Shown here piece after piece: positions 32,356-44,465 of a DNA stretch of 64,000 nt. Source of the stretch: Mauremys mutica (Eukaryota; Chordata; Testudines; Geoemydidae); contig NC_059075.1 in the NCBI RefSeq assembly GCF_020497125.1, positions 103,331,222 through 103,395,221 of the forward strand, read 5' to 3'. Position 1 is the first letter of the stretch. Every line of letters begins with the position of its first letter. Made by a program: the position numbers and the translations under genes. The notes under the pieces are model-generated. The model made no database searches. It was not told where the DNA came from and was given only the letters and a program-made list of their open reading frames with translations.

Positions 32356-35070
32356 GAAGACTTAAACGTAAACAGAGCCATCTACAGTCAATTGTCCTAG
32401 TTGATAGAAGCCATCAAGATTCCAAACCACCATTAATGGCCCACACTTTGCATAATTACAATAGGACCTCAGAGTTATATTTCATATTTCTAGTTTCAGA
32501 TACAAGAGTGATACATTTATACAAATATGATGACCACACTCAGTAGATTATAAGCTTTGTAATGGTACCTTACAAGAGACTTTTCCATGAAGCATATTCC
32601 AGTTATATTATATTCACTCATTAGCATCTTTTCATAAAATCATATAGAGTGCAATGTCACAGGGGCCACATTCAGCCCTAATATAAATTGATACAATTCC
32701 ATTAACTTCAGTGAGGTTCGTTTCTTACATCAAGACTCAGTTTGGCTAAGTATCTCTATTGCTTGGCCACTAACCACAGAGATAAAATGCCATTATTCTG
32801 TTAAATACCAATGATCTGTTAGGTAGTAACCTGGATGGCCATTTCTGTCCAGAGTGCTAAATAATGTGGGTATGCTTTAAAAAAGGGGGAAAAGAATATG
32901 TTCTGAAGTTGCATAGAAGAGCTCTTGAAATTGTTGGCTATGACTGGACTATTGAATCAGACTATCGCAGAAGGGGTGAAGAGAAACATTCTAATATGTT
33001 CTCCACTCCTCTTGAGTCTGTGTAGGTGGCCCTTCATATAATAGGTCAAAAATAGATTCTGCGTCTCAGCTTACTTTATAATCAAATAGGTCATCAGGGT
33101 GCAAAACACTGTTCTGTAATTTAATGCATTTATACATGTCAGACCTTTTCATTCCTGCTTTAAAAATACAGGCATTTGAAACAGATCAACAGTGCTGACA
33201 CCTTAATAACTAGGGCCAGTACAAAAAAACTAAGATCTCTATGAAATTTGGTATTGTTTTATGTGAATTAAAATAAAAATTAAGTATTTTCCTTCAATAA
33301 AAATAGTACTACTTTCTCTTTCAGAGCTCTTATTTTCTACTCTAGCCTCTGATGGATTATAACCTTTTGGTTATATCTGAAGCATCACAGTTCACACCAT
33401 TCAGAATCCATGTGATACAAATTTGCATTTTTTTAAATCTACATATGAAGTTACTATGCGATCAAGGAGTGATAATATTGGGGATCTTTATAGTTTAACA
33501 GGATATATCAATGTTTTTCAGATAAACTGAACAGGGTACAGGAATGTTCCAGTTTAACTCCCTCCCTCCATCGATATCCCTTTATTGGGGCTTTCTGTAA
33601 TAGTTAAGACTCTCACAAGACTCCAGAATGTTTTGCTGTAAACTATTTTTATAACTGAGATATCTAATGAATGCAATAATCATCTAGGTTGATGATACAT
33701 TCATTACTACTACTTAATTACACAGTTCTCTGAAATCCAATTTTAACAATTAACCAGACTGAATACAGAGGAGAACCAAAGCAACGTATTGTATAGTACA
33801 AGGGTAAGCTTGTCTTTTTGGCTCCGCATTGTATAGTCTTTCCACAGACGGCTTTGTAAAGTATTATATTTCTCAGTATCTCTTAAAATTCCTTTTAATT
33901 CAGATTTACATCTTGATTCTTTCAGTTACAATGTTAATCATAAAGTGAAAAATGTAATAAAACTAATTCTAATTGTTCTTCAGAGACTTAGCAATAATTA
34001 CTCCCATGTCATCATAGTCCAGCAGATGTCTTTTCCATTATTTTTTTCTCAAGCAAAATGACTGTACAGTTCTTTTGGGCACTAAATACTTTTAAAATCA
34101 TTAGTTCATTAACAAAGATGTGGATGGCTGGCTTAACAATATATCACTCTTGGTAAAATTACAGCTGTGTTCTGTCAACAATAATTATGTGGGTGTTTTG
34201 CTCATTTCCTTCCATATTTTTCTGATGGTGACATTCTCAGAGCAGCACCCATTTTAAAAAGAAAAAAATCCAACATAATGTGTCTGGCTGGGATTTGGTA
34301 AGGACACATTGTGGTATGGTGAAAATGAAGACCCTGAAAAACCACCACAAAGCCTCCTTCTTACTGTATGCAAATCTGCAGAGAATGTGCAAATTCTCAA
34401 GTGGAACTTTAGCACAATTTTGCTGTACTACTAACAGAGGCCTGGGGCATTTCCTAGGGACTGATCAAGATAAATTTTGCTGCAGGCTGTTCTCCCCAGA
34501 TATTGACTAATTTCCCAGGAAATGCCTTGGCCCAAAGTCATGATTGCTATTAACGCTGCTTTTGTTGTTGTTGCTGAAGCAAAAAATATGTAATTTAAAT
34601 TAAAAATTCCACTTTTTATTTTGTACTGATAGCCCTGCCCTTTTTCCAGAGTGCAGAAGGAACTGATGTTAACGATGATGCTGTAATACAGGCTTTGTAA
34701 GGTACCATGACTAATTAGATTTACTCTTTGCAGTTGTAACAATTTGAGGAAATTTCTTTACCTTGTTTCCTTGAGTGAATGTAATGTTTATTAGCAAAAC
34801 CAGACTGACCTCTCTAGCGACAGGTGTTCTCTAATCCACAGAACATTTACTCCATGGATCGTGGCAGTATAGGCTCCCACAGATTGCTCCACCAATGTGG
34901 GACCAGATTATAGGGGTGCGTGTGTAATTCACTCTTCATACTCATTCATACTTTGGCCTCAGAGTGAGACTGCCAAAAAGGGTTCCAGTTCTGGTGATAA
35001 CTTTTTAATGTGGATTGAGACCATCAAATTTATTTCACCTAAGGTGATTAACAGCCAATAAAAAACCTTC
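32070..35070. other. no gene; one (CA)n run
   Basis: AT-rich intergenic sequence with a (GC)n(CA)n run at 32314-32351. No supported gene. Confidence 0.4.
32314..32351 (+). repeat. (GC)n(CA)n microsatellite
   Basis: GCGCGCG followed by uninterrupted CA units. Confidence 0.95.
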
Positions 35071-35079
35071 AGTAACTAA

Positions 35080-35439
35080 GGGCTTGTCTACACGGGCAAT
35101 TTACAGTGCTACAACTTTGTTGCTCAGGGGTGTCGGCTCCAGGCACCAGCTGAGCAAGCAGGTGCTTGGAGCGGCCAAGGGGAAGAGGCGGCACATTGGG
35201 CTTTTCAGCGGCAGGCCTCTTGGAGGGAAGGACCTGCTGCCGAATTGCAGCCGAAGAAGAAAGCAGTGCAGTGGAAGTGCCGCCGATCACGGCTCTCCCC
35301 CCGCTGCTTGGGGCAGCAAACATCTTGGAGCCGGCCCTGCCCCCGAGTATGCAGCAAGTTGCAGCACTGCAAAGCACCAGTGTAGACAGTGCACCAGCGC
35401 TCCTCACGGAGATGGGTGTTTTAGAGCGCTGGGAGCACA
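35080..35439. mobile_element. Harbinger-type MITE, left part, interrupted by a hAT MITE
   Basis: Begins GGGCTTGTCTACACGG directly after TAA (35077-35079), with GTTGCTCAGGGGTGT. It resumes after the insertion with ATGCAGCAAGTTGCAGCACT, CCAGTGTAGACAGTGCACC and TTAGAGCGCTGGGAG. The right end is lost. Confidence 0.6.
35134..35339. mobile_element. nested hAT-type MITE, GGCTCCAGG family
   Basis: CGGCTCCAGGCACCAGCTGAG at the left and TTGGAGCCGGCCCTG at the right are the family's ends; the left CAGGG is lost or merged with host sequence. Inserted within the Harbinger-type MITE. Confidence 0.6.
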
Positions 35440-35593
35440 CAGGGCTGCCCGGGGCAAGTGGGGCAATTTGCCCCAGGCTCCGCAGGGGCCCCCACGAGGA
35501 TATAGTATTCTATAATATTGCAACTTTTTTTTATGGAAGGGGCCCCTGAAATTGCTTTGCCCCAGCCCCCCCTGAATCCTCTGGGCGGCCCTG
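35440..35593. mobile_element. short hAT-type element
   Basis: Ends CAGGGCTGCCCGGGG and CTGGGCGGCCCTG, with AATTTGCCCCAGG inside as in 24055-24524. No convincing 8-bp flank duplication. Confidence 0.6.
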
Positions 35594-35611
35594 GGGTTGC
35601 AAATGCTTTGT

Positions 35612-36430
35612 AGGATAGGATTAAAATTCAAAATGATCTGGACAAACTGGAGAAATGGTCTGAAGTAAATAGGATGAAACTCCGTAAGGACAAATGCAAA
35701 GTACTCCATTTAGGAAGGAAGAATCAGTTGCACATATACAAAACTGGAAATGACTGCCTAGGAAGAAGTATTGCAGAAAGGGATCTGAGGGTCATAGTGG
35801 ACCACAAGCTAAATATGAGTCAACAGTGTAACGTGGTTGCAAAAAAAGTGAACATAGTTCTGAGCTGTATTAGCAGGAGTGTTATAAGCAAGACACGAGA
35901 AGTAATTCTTCCACTCTACTCCACACTGATTAGGCCTCAGCTGGAGTATTATGTCCAGTTCTGGGTGCCATATTTCAAGAAGGATGTGGACAAACTGGAG
36001 AAAGTCCAGAGAAGAGCAACAAATGTGATTAAAGGTCTAGAAAACATGACCTATGAGGGAAGATTGAAAAAATTGGGTTTGTTTAGTCTGGAAAAGAGAA
36101 GACAGAGGGGACATAACAGTTTTCAAGTATGTAAAAGGTTGTTACAAGGAGGAGGAAGGAAAATTGGTTTTTTTAACCTCTGAAGATAGGACAAGAAGCA
36201 ATGGGCTTAAATTGCAGCAGGGAAGGTTTAGGTTGGACGTTAGGAAAAGCTTCCTGTCAGGGTGATTAAGCACTGGAATAAATTGCCTAGAGAGGTTGTG
36301 GAATCTCCATCATTGGAGACTTGTAAGCGCAGGTTAGACAAACACCTGTGAGGAATGGTCTAGATAATTAGTCCTGCCACAAGTGCAGGGGACTAGATGA
36401 CCTCTTGAGGTTCATTCCAGTTCTATGATG
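35612..36430 (+). pseudogene. CR1 LINE ORF2 C-terminal remnant and 3' end
   Basis: Encodes the C-terminal end of a CR1 reverse-transcriptase polyprotein: [46 protein letters not shown] and [20 protein letters not shown], in one frame from 35674 to 36183. Out of frame, it continues as LKLQQGRFRLDVRKSF-like sequence, then the CR1 3' UTR (CTAGATGACCTCTTGAGGTTC, TTCTATGATG). Homologous to 60600-61487. Retrotransposon enzyme remnant; dead, with 5' truncation and a frameshift near 36180. Confidence 0.85.
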
Positions 36431-37227
36431 ACAATAACCATCTTGCTCAATTCTAGAAATGCATTAAATGGCAAAAGTATTTCAGTATTAGCCATAAATC
36501 AATTATCTGTTGTGCTGGCTCATCAATTACTAGGAAAGCACAAGTTTGCTATCACCAGTACTGTTTTCCCACTGAATTCTGACTCTCTTTTTGAAAAAGT
36601 GAAATAATGGACTTGATGCATTCAGTTGCTAGCAGTGCAGTAGCACAGCTTCTATCTCAGGAGGGTGAATTACATTTCATCTCCCCTGCTTTATTCGAAT
36701 TCAAAGCATAATGAACAGTGTTCAGGGGGAAAGTGAAAACACGTGTCAAGGACCTAATGGAACTGACTGCATGTAGGGTACATGAAAACTGCACATCATT
36801 TGGCAAAGCAAAGGGGTTTCAAAAGAAGATTTTTCCCATATCATTTACTTACCTACTCCAGAGTGGTGTTGTGAGGCTTAATGAACAGTTGTAAAGCTCT
36901 GAAATCCTTGGATTAAAAACCACTATCTAACTGCAAAGTATTATACTATTTTCAGTGGGGGTAATGGAAAAGACTGCTAGGTCAAAGAAACCAGATATGG
37001 TGGAGTGTGGGGGGAGTGGAAGGCTTCAGTGTTAATATCCTTTCTGGCTTAAGGGTGTGTGTGTATGTTTCCAAGAGGCTCCATTGTGAAACGTTGGGAG
37101 TGATAGAAAGACTTGTAGTTTACTTTGTTTCTTTTGTTGTTTTCTCCTTTCCTAGAGTTTAAATTAAACAGAGTATATTCCTCTCTATCCTGATGCATTT
37201 CAAAAGGTGAATAAGCAAGGTTAAACA
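36431..37227. other. no gene or recognisable repeat
   Basis: AT-rich sequence between two LINE fragments. Confidence 0.4.
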
Positions 37228-37558
37228 ACAATGTACAGTCAACCTGTGGAACTCAGTGTCAGGGGATGTTGTGAGGGCCAAAACTATAACTGGGTTAAGA
37301 AAAGAATTAGATAATTGACCTATCCTCCGTGAACTTAAGGGCTGTTAGCCAAAATAGTCAGGGCTGCAACCCCATGGTCTGGGGGTTCCTAAGACTCTGA
37401 TTGCCAGATACTGGGACTGGATTGTGGGATGTATTACATGGTAATTGCACTGTGCTGTTCATTCCCTCTGATGCATCTGGTAGCAGCCACTGTTGGAAGA
37501 CAGTTTACTGGGCTAGATGGACTATTGGTCTGACTCACTTTGGCCATTCTTATGTTCT
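37228..37558 (+). mobile_element. CR1/L3-type LINE 3' end
   Basis: ACAGTCAACCTGTGGAACTC, then GTTGTGAGGGCCAAAACTAT, then GGGCTAGATGGACTATTGGT and CATTCTTATGTTCTT. Plus-strand relative of the fragments at 27581 and 29741, more diverged. Confidence 0.65.
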
Positions 37559-37560
37559 TC

Positions 37561-38110
37561 TTAAATGAGTTATATGGCTATTACTTTTTTTGTTATCCTG
37601 CTTCCCCTCACATTCCCTTCTTTTTCTTGGAAGCATCCTTCCATCCCTTTCTGAAACGATACTGTTGTCTTGCTGGAGTGGTCCAAATCCCTGCTAACTC
37701 ATTTTAGAGGGCATGTCAGTGCTCTAGTACTTTTAGCAGCATCAAGAGAATGCTGGGGAAGAGAGCTACGGAGAACTCCTCCAGGCCACCTTCACCAATG
37801 TGGGTATAATAATGAGGTAGTATAATTCATCAAGTGGGATCACTCTTCCTTCCAGAATGTTAGCTAAGGTAGCTTCAGGGAGAGCGACAGGATAATCTAA
37901 TAGGTATTTTCCATCCCTAACTTCTGTAATGACATGATTCTCTTCTCACATTTCCCTTACTAGTCTCATCATTAAACGTGCCATAGTATTTTAAAACCAG
38001 TTGAAAAATGTGTTCAAGAAATTAAAATGTCACCTTATTTCTAAACTGATATTCTACATTTTTCATGATTATTTCACTGTGCTGTTCGTGTGGTTATGTG
38101 ACCGATCCTG
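37561..38110. other. no gene or recognisable repeat
   Basis: No supported frame or motif. Confidence 0.4.
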
Positions 38111-38121
38111 AACATCTATTC

Positions 38122-38483
38122 CAGGGGTTCTCAAACTTCATTGCACCATGACTCCCTTTTGACAACAAAAATTACTGCTTAAGTGCAGGTGTGGGGACCA
38201 AAGCCTGAGCCCACCTGAGACCTGCAACCCCAGGGTAGGGGGGCCAAAGTCCAAGCCCCACCGCCCTGGGTGGGGGGGCCAAAGCCCAAGGGCTTCAACC
38301 CCAGGAGGAGGAGGGCCTGTAACCTGAGCCCTGCCACCCAGAGCTGAAGCCATTGAGCTTTGGCCCTGGGCAGTGGGGCTTGGGCTTCAGTCCCAGCCCC
38401 CAGCAAGTCTAACACCAGTCCTGGCGACCTCATTAAAACAGGGATGTGACCCACTTTGGGACCCAAAAGTTTGAGAACCCCGT
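38122..38483. mobile_element. 362-bp hAT-Charlie-type element with perfect 8-bp target duplication
   Basis: ATCTATTC flanks both sides (38114-38121, 38484-38491). Ends CAGGGGTTCTCAAACTT and AAGTTTGAGAACCCCGT. The interior is GC-rich with repeated GGGCTT/AAGCCC motifs. Confidence 0.88.
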
Positions 38484-38491
38484 ATCTATTC

Positions 38492-39553
38492 TATTCATGG
38501 TCTAATCCTGTGTTCACCACCAAAGTATGAGTGCCTTCAAGTAGTGCATTGAGCAACATGACTAATGTATGTCACATGGTGGTGCTTCTCTCATCCTTTC
38601 CCCACTGGAAGAATCACATGCAGTGGAGTGTTTTGTTTTGGTAGAGTTGTTTTGTTATGTGGGTTTTTGTTTTGTTTTGTTTCTTAATATACATGTTGCT
38701 GTCAGGGTCACGTTATGGGCACAGAGCGAGCTGCTCAGTATTGGGACCAAAAGGTCAGATCAGTCTGGGGCCAGGCCAGGTCACAACTGCAAAATCACAG
38801 TCCATTACCAAATTGAGAGAGTGAGGCAAGAATTGGGGCCAGGCCAGGGTCTTTCCCTGGGGTCAGCAATGGTTAAGTCAGAGACAGTAAACCAGGATCA
38901 GGGTTGGAAGTCAAACCTAGGTCAAGAGCCAGGAGTCTGGGATCAAGGTGAATTGCAGCATTGCTCAGACGACTCCCAGAAATGACTTGTTGGTTTATAT
39001 GGGGAGTGGCTGCCAATCAGGGAATCACAGATTGCTGTTCCTCATACCTTTTAGGGCAGGACTTCCTGCAGGACTGAGCCTCTCAGTTCTGCTTGGTGGC
39101 AACCCTGCCTGGGCCCCTGATAGTGACAAGGAAGTGGCACATGCCTTAAAACCTGCAGATCCCATGGGTTGTTACATTGGCTGTGTATTTATGCGAGAGA
39201 AGGAAAGCTCAAAGAAACATGCCTTGCACTTGGAAAGGAAGATGGCGAGGTTTGTGATGGTACTTACTTCCTCGGGGAATTCATTCTACAGTCTTGTACT
39301 GGCCATGGAGAAAGTTCTGTGACCTGCACAGACAAGCTGTACCATTGAGTTGTCAACCATAATCTTCATCCCAGAGCTTTACATGGTCTTTTATATACCC
39401 TGGGCCCAGGCCATGGAACGCCTTGAAGATAAGGACCAAGATCTTAAACTTGATTGGAAATTCTATGGAAAGCCAGCATAGAGAGCGGAGGACAGTATGG
39501 TAGACTCTGTTGCTGAGGAAAGTGCTGCCGGATTCTGTATTAGTTGGAGTTTC
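38492..39553. other. no gene; diverged repeat-like text
   Basis: Includes GCCAGGCCAGG-rich sequence near 38770-38850 and old repeat-like sequence near 39390-39540, which I cannot classify. Confidence 0.35.
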
Positions 39554-39794
39554 CTTGTCTACATGGTGGGCTCTATGGAGAAGTGATTTCTAAAACACAC
39601 TAACATATTGTTCATTAATTTGTCCATGTAGACCCTGCTGGTGTGCACTAAAGGTTCCCCAGTGCTGTTTGACTCAGTACTGTTTCAAACAAAACTGTCT
39701 TAAAGTGCACCAGCAGAGTCTACATGGATCAGTTAATGTTCAACACATTAGTGCACTTTAGAAATCATTCTGCATTACTCACCATGTAGACAAG
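39554..39794. mobile_element. 241-bp MITE
   Basis: Ends CTTGTCTACATGGTG and CACCATGTAGACAAG are inverted copies. The interior is an imperfect palindrome (GTAGACCCTGCTGGTGTGCACT and AGTGCACCAGCAGAGTCTAC). Harbinger-like by its GTCTACA ends. Confidence 0.75.
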
Positions 39795-40270
39795 ACTTAA
39801 AGGCTGCAGGCTTTTTGCCCAGGTATATAACATTGCTGTAGTCCAGCTGAGAAGTGACAAAGATGTGAATAACTGAGGCCAGGTCATTGTCCGCCTGGAT
39901 GGGATAGAGTCTCCTAGCCAACTGGAGATGATAGCAGTATTAGCGAGTAATGCTTTCTGTGTGAGAACTTATGCACTGAGGAATCCAAGAATACTCCTAA
40001 ACTGCAATCTGAATTGACCAATTGTAGGTGTGGGCCTTCAACCAGAAGAAATTGCACCATGGATATGAATTCTTACAATGCTTTCCTCTGCTTACCAGCA
40101 TCACCTCTGTCTTGTATGGATTCATCTTCAGCCAGCTGTTCTTCCAAGCTCTAGGTCCTCTTGGTGGTAGTGATATGGTTGTAAGTGCTGCAGGATAGGT
40201 AGAGTGTATATAATCTAAATATTGCTGGCACTTAAGTACATATCCTTTGACCAGTTAACCTATGGCTGCA
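39795..40270. other. no gene; unclassified repeat-like sequence
   Basis: Appears to continue the 39390-39540 text across the inserted MITE. No reading frame of interest. Confidence 0.35.
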
Positions 40271-40274
40271 TGTA

Positions 40275-40835
40275 CCGTATTTTCTGGCGTATAAGGCGGC
40301 TGGGCGTATAAGACGACCCCCTAATTTTCCAGTTAAAACATAGGTTTTGGCCTATACTCGCTGTATAAGACTACCCCCCCTTCCGAGGGGGGGAGCCCAG
40401 AGCCTTTTAAATCCCAGCCGCGGCGGGGAGTCAGAGGGCTCTGGGCTGCCTGCTGCGGCGGGGAGCCCAGAGCCTTTTAAATCCCAGCCGCGGCGGGGAG
40501 TCAGAGGGCTCTGGGCTGCCCGCTGCGGCGGGGAGCCCAGAGCCTTTTAAATCCCAGCCGCGGCCGGGAGTCAGAGTGCTCTGGGCCTGCTCGGATTGGC
40601 TGAGTCAGAGAAGCGGGCTATTACAACCTTTGCCAATCCGAGCAGGCTTTGTATGCATTAATAGAATACACCGCTTGCCGGGATTGGCTCAGCGCGATAC
40701 ATACAGTATCAGCACGGGGACGTTCTGTATGTATCCGAAGCTACAGTATGTTTATACCCGGCGTATAAGACAACCCCCGATTTTTGGAGGTTGTTTTTTA
40801 GTATAAAAAGTCGTCTTATATGCCGGAAAATACGG
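40275..40835. mobile_element. 561-bp TA-flanked non-autonomous transposon
   Basis: Ends CCGTATTTTCTGGCGTATAA and TTATATGCCGGAAAATACGG are inverted copies, flanked by TA on both sides (40273-40274, 40836-40837), which suggests Tc1/mariner. GCGTATAAGAC and GTCGTCTTAT motifs recur inward. It contains a 70-bp tandem repeat (40393-40592) and a perfect 16-bp hairpin (40585-40600 with 40632-40647). Confidence 0.7.
40393..40592 (+). repeat. about 2.9 copies of a 70-bp tandem repeat
   Basis: Units begin GAGCCCAGAGCCTTTTAAAT at 40393, 40463 and 40533, differing by a few substitutions. They lie inside the TA-flanked transposon. Confidence 0.9.
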
Positions 40836-40837
40836 TA

Positions 40838-41188
40838 GATGTTGAAAAGGACTGGAGAGAGAATTGATCTTTGTTGGACTTCACAACTGATGGGTCTAGC
40901 AGTGGTGGTGCAGTTTCCTGATACTGCTTATTGGGTGCTTCCTCCAGGAAGGACTCAACTATTTTATCACATTCCCCTGGATCTCTGCCACCTGTTTCAG
41001 GTGAGACAGCTGTATCTCGTAGTCAGTATTAAATGTTGCAGAGAGGTTCAAGAGGATGCAAATAAATGTCTGACCTTAACCATTTATAGGAGATCATTCA
41101 GCCGTGCCATTAAAGACTGTTTCAGTTCCATGTTCTGCCATGAATCCAGATTGTTCCATGTCTAGAATATTGACTTCAATTAGATGAG
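40838..41188. other. no gene
   Basis: A short open frame (40839-41165) has no family resemblance; likely a chance frame or old repeat sequence. Confidence 0.35.
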
Positions 41189-41196
41189 CTTGTAGC

Positions 41197-41401
41197 CAGT
41201 GGCAGCAGAACAGGAGACCAGGACCCACCCACTTTCAAAAGTGGGAGAGCTATCCTTCCCACTTTTTTACCAGCCGTAAGGGTGAGCGACGGGGGGAGGG
41301 GGTGGAGAGGAGCGAGCGAGGGATGGGGGGAGAGGCAGTGCAGAACAGGGCCACAATTGAGTGCCTGTGGCACCCCCACTTTTAGGGCACTTCCGCCACT
41401 T
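41197..41401. mobile_element. 205-bp hAT-type MITE with perfect 8-bp target duplication
   Basis: CTTGTAGC flanks both sides (41189-41196, 41402-41409). Ends CAGTGGCAGCAG and CTTCCGCCACTT are imperfect inverted copies. CCCACTTTCAAAAGTGGG and CCCCCACTTTTAGGG lie inside. Confidence 0.8.
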
Positions 41402-41409
41402 CTTGTAGC

Positions 41410-42100
41410 TTGCCTTTGGCTAGTTTATCTGTGAGCTTGCTCAGGAATGGGAAGTTTGACACTGGATGGTAGTTGGTTAGAACAGATGTATCCAGGTATA
41501 TTCAGCATTGGTCAGATTACTGAGTGTTGGAAGGAAGGGAAGAATTCTTTTCTGAACGATGTTTTAGCTAGCTTAATCAAGAGTGAAACCAGTTGTTCAT
41601 GACTCTTTCACAAGCCAGGAAGGGCATGGTTTGGATTCACAAGTCTTGGGTTGAGACTCCTTTAGGGTGTCCATTACTTCTTTATGAGTGAACATATTGA
41701 ACTCTGGGAATGCAGGTGAGCTGTTGGTTTGTGGTTATAGATGGAATGGATCCATGCTATTTGAGAAGGCTACCCAAACGTGCATGGTATTTTCAGTGAA
41801 GTAGGATGATAGCTCTTCATGGTGCTTGGCATTCAGTTCCATTGCAAGTTGTAGGCATTCAGGATTGATGAAGTGGTTTACCAGCCTCAATAGCTCCTTG
41901 GGGCAAGATTTGGCTGTTTGTGTTCTTGCCATGCATAATTAATTAGAAGTGAGAGAAAGGGGGAAAGCCAGGGCTTTAAAAGTTATGTACTTTTCAGTCT
42001 ATTAGCTAATCCTTCCCACATTTAATTCAGGATGATACTGCCTCTGTTATGACTTTCACCCGTATTTGGCTTCTATTGTACATCGGGGCATTAGGGAGAA
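41410..42100. other. no gene or recognisable repeat
   Basis: Only short, motif-free frames. Confidence 0.4.
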
Positions 42101-42106
42101 CTGACA

Positions 42107-42282
42107 TTTTATAATTATTATTTTAACATGTTTATTATGGCAGTGCCTAAGAGCCAACAAAGAGTAGGGCCTCAGTGTGCTAGGCACTGTACAAACATAG
42201 GACAATAGACAGTCCTTGCCCCAAAGAGCTTCCAATCTAAATAGACAAGACAGACACAGAGTGGGGGAAGAAGTAGAATGCT
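42107..42282 (+). repeat. ancient SINE/LINE-type fragment
   Basis: ATGGCAGTGCCTAAGAGCC, GTGCTAGGCACTGTACAAAC and CAGTCCTTGCCCCAAAGAGC recall a widespread sauropsid repeat; 54660-54905 is a diverged relative. Confidence 0.45.
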
Positions 42283-42289
42283 CTGGCAG

Positions 42290-43930
42290 AGTGAACAACA
42301 TGATGGGAGCAAACATCATGTTCCTGCTACTTTTATATATGTGTGTGTGTGTGTGTGTGTGTTTTGTTTTTTAGTTTGTTAGGGGGATAAGCTGAAAGTA
42401 AAATGGGTAAGGGGCACAGGGCAGGGGAGCAGAGGGTAAAGGGGGCAGGCGTGGAGTGAAGCTGTGGTGAAGAGACTGAGAAAGAGGGAGGACGACAGTT
42501 GAAGCAAACGGACAATTAGCACAGGGCAGAGAAAGTCCAGTGAGAACTATAGAAAATTCTCTGAATGTGCAGAGGTCCAAATGTCCCTGCTTTTGCAGCT
42601 TCCGCCCCTTCCAGCTGTTGTCTCTGGCTGGCTCCTTTCTGCAGCCATGGATCCTAGAGCCCCTAGAGTGTATTGGGAATTCACTGGCACAGTTCTAGAT
42701 ATAGCGGGAGGCATGGCTTTGGCTGAGCCCCATTTTAGCACCCCTCCCCTCAGTGCAGCAGTCCCTTAGTGTATCCATGACAATGTTTCAATGAAGGATA
42801 AAGCTTTCTGTACATCATGGCTACGTGATGGGGAGAGAACCATTTAAGGATTTAAATGGTTAATATGTGATTTTTTATTTTTTTTTAGTCTACCAACTTT
42901 AAACTTAAATGCTATTTTTCCTCATTAGGAAGGCTTGATAAATATATTGGCTATAATATAGTCTAATTAACAAGGATAAGTGTATAGGTTGTATTCCTCT
43001 GAGAGGAGAAAAAAAATGAGTTACATGAGAAAGATGGTTGGGACTCAAGATTATATCAGTGTCATTGGCAGTACTGTTTATGAAGATAATGTTTACAGAG
43101 GCCACTGTCTGTCAGAAAGAGGCATTCAGTTAAGTAAATGTATTCTATTAAATCACATTTAATCTTACATTACAAATTTGCAAGAGGTTATGTCGAATGA
43201 TATTTTGTCTGGAGCCACAGGCTTCTGCATTTGCAAAAATTAAACATTTGCTTGCTGGCCCTATTTGCAAAGGTTTTTAGATCCTTGGAAAGATAGATTT
43301 TAAAAAGGTACAGTTTGATACATCTTTCATTGCTCATTTTCCAAATTGTTCCAAAGCAATTCTCTTTCTTTGAGGGGAAAATAGGTGCAATAGGGAGTCT
43401 CACTGATCGTAATTAATTAATTTGATATCATACTAAAATAAATGTGTGCTTCCAGATGACTAGTTTCCAAAATACACAGGATAAATTAACTACTCTAGAA
43501 TAGTGCCAATTTCTGTTCAGTTGCACTGCTTCCAAGCTAGCCCAGTTGCAATTACGCTAGAATTTCCTCTGAATATTTATCCTATATAATGTAGTAAGTA
43601 CATATTAAAGTATGTATAACTTGTTTCCACAATATATATTTTCGTTCACACACATATATATACACATACACACAGTGGGCTATACTAATTTTCCTGCAAT
43701 AAGTACTTTCTGGACAGCAGTTGTTAATAACCTTAACTCTAATGTAGTATTTTTTCTACTCACTGGGAAGGGAGAGAGATAAATATGTCTTTTTAAATAT
43801 TTGGAAAGTGCTCACATATTACAGTGAAGAACACCAGTAAGATAACCTAGATAGATACAAATGGCAATTAAATTCTTCTGTGAACAGGGATGATCTGGTG
43901 CGAAAGACTTTGGAATACTTCTGGATCTAA
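42290..43930. other. no gene; AT-rich after a (GT)n run
   Basis: A (GT)n run at 42341-42361 and purine-rich text to 42500; no supported gene. Confidence 0.4.
42341..42361 (+). repeat. (GT)n microsatellite
   Basis: Uninterrupted GT units after TATAT. Confidence 0.95.
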
Positions 43931-43934
43931 CCTG

Positions 43935-44110
43935 TACTCATAGAAATAATACTTAGCGCTTTTCAACCGTAGATCTCAAAGCACTTTAAGAAGATGGGCT
44001 AGTATTACTGGCCTCACTTACAGATGGAGAAACTGGCACAGAAATAAAGTGACTTGCCCAAAGTTACACAAGTGGTCAGTGTCTCCAAAAATAAAACCCA
44101 GTTCTTGTGC
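43935..44110 (+). repeat. ancient L3/MIR-type fragment
   Basis: Order CTCAAAGCACTTTAAGAAGA, CCTCACTTACAGATGGAGAA, GTGACTTGCCCAAAGTTACA is typical of old LINE/SINE tails of amniotes. Confidence 0.5.
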
Positions 44111-44117
44111 ACCCTGC

Positions 44118-44465
44118 TGTAGCACAGGTGCTGACTTTCTAAAGTGCCAGGGGGTGCTCAACCTTGGCTCTGCCCCAGGCCCCACCCCCACTCCACCCCT
44201 TCCCCAAGTCCCCACCCTGCCTCTTCCCTCCCCCAAGCACACCACATCCTCGCTCCTCCCCCACTTCTCCCAGAGCCTCCTGCATGCTGCGAAACAGCTG
44301 ATCGCAGGAGGCACAGGGAAGGAAGAGTGCTGATGTGTGGGGCCCGGTGGGAGGTGCTGGGGGAGAAGGGGAGCAGATAGGGGGGCTGCTGATGGATGCT
44401 CAGCATCTACCATTTTTTCCCCGTGGGTGCTCCAGCCCCGGAGCACCCATGGAGTCAGCACCTAT
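44118..44465. mobile_element. hAT-like MITE with AGGTGCTGACT ends
   Basis: Ends CACAGGTGCTGACTTTC and GGAGTCAGCACCTATG are inverted copies, with GGGGGTGCTCA and GGAGCACCCAT just inside. No clear target duplication. Confidence 0.6.
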
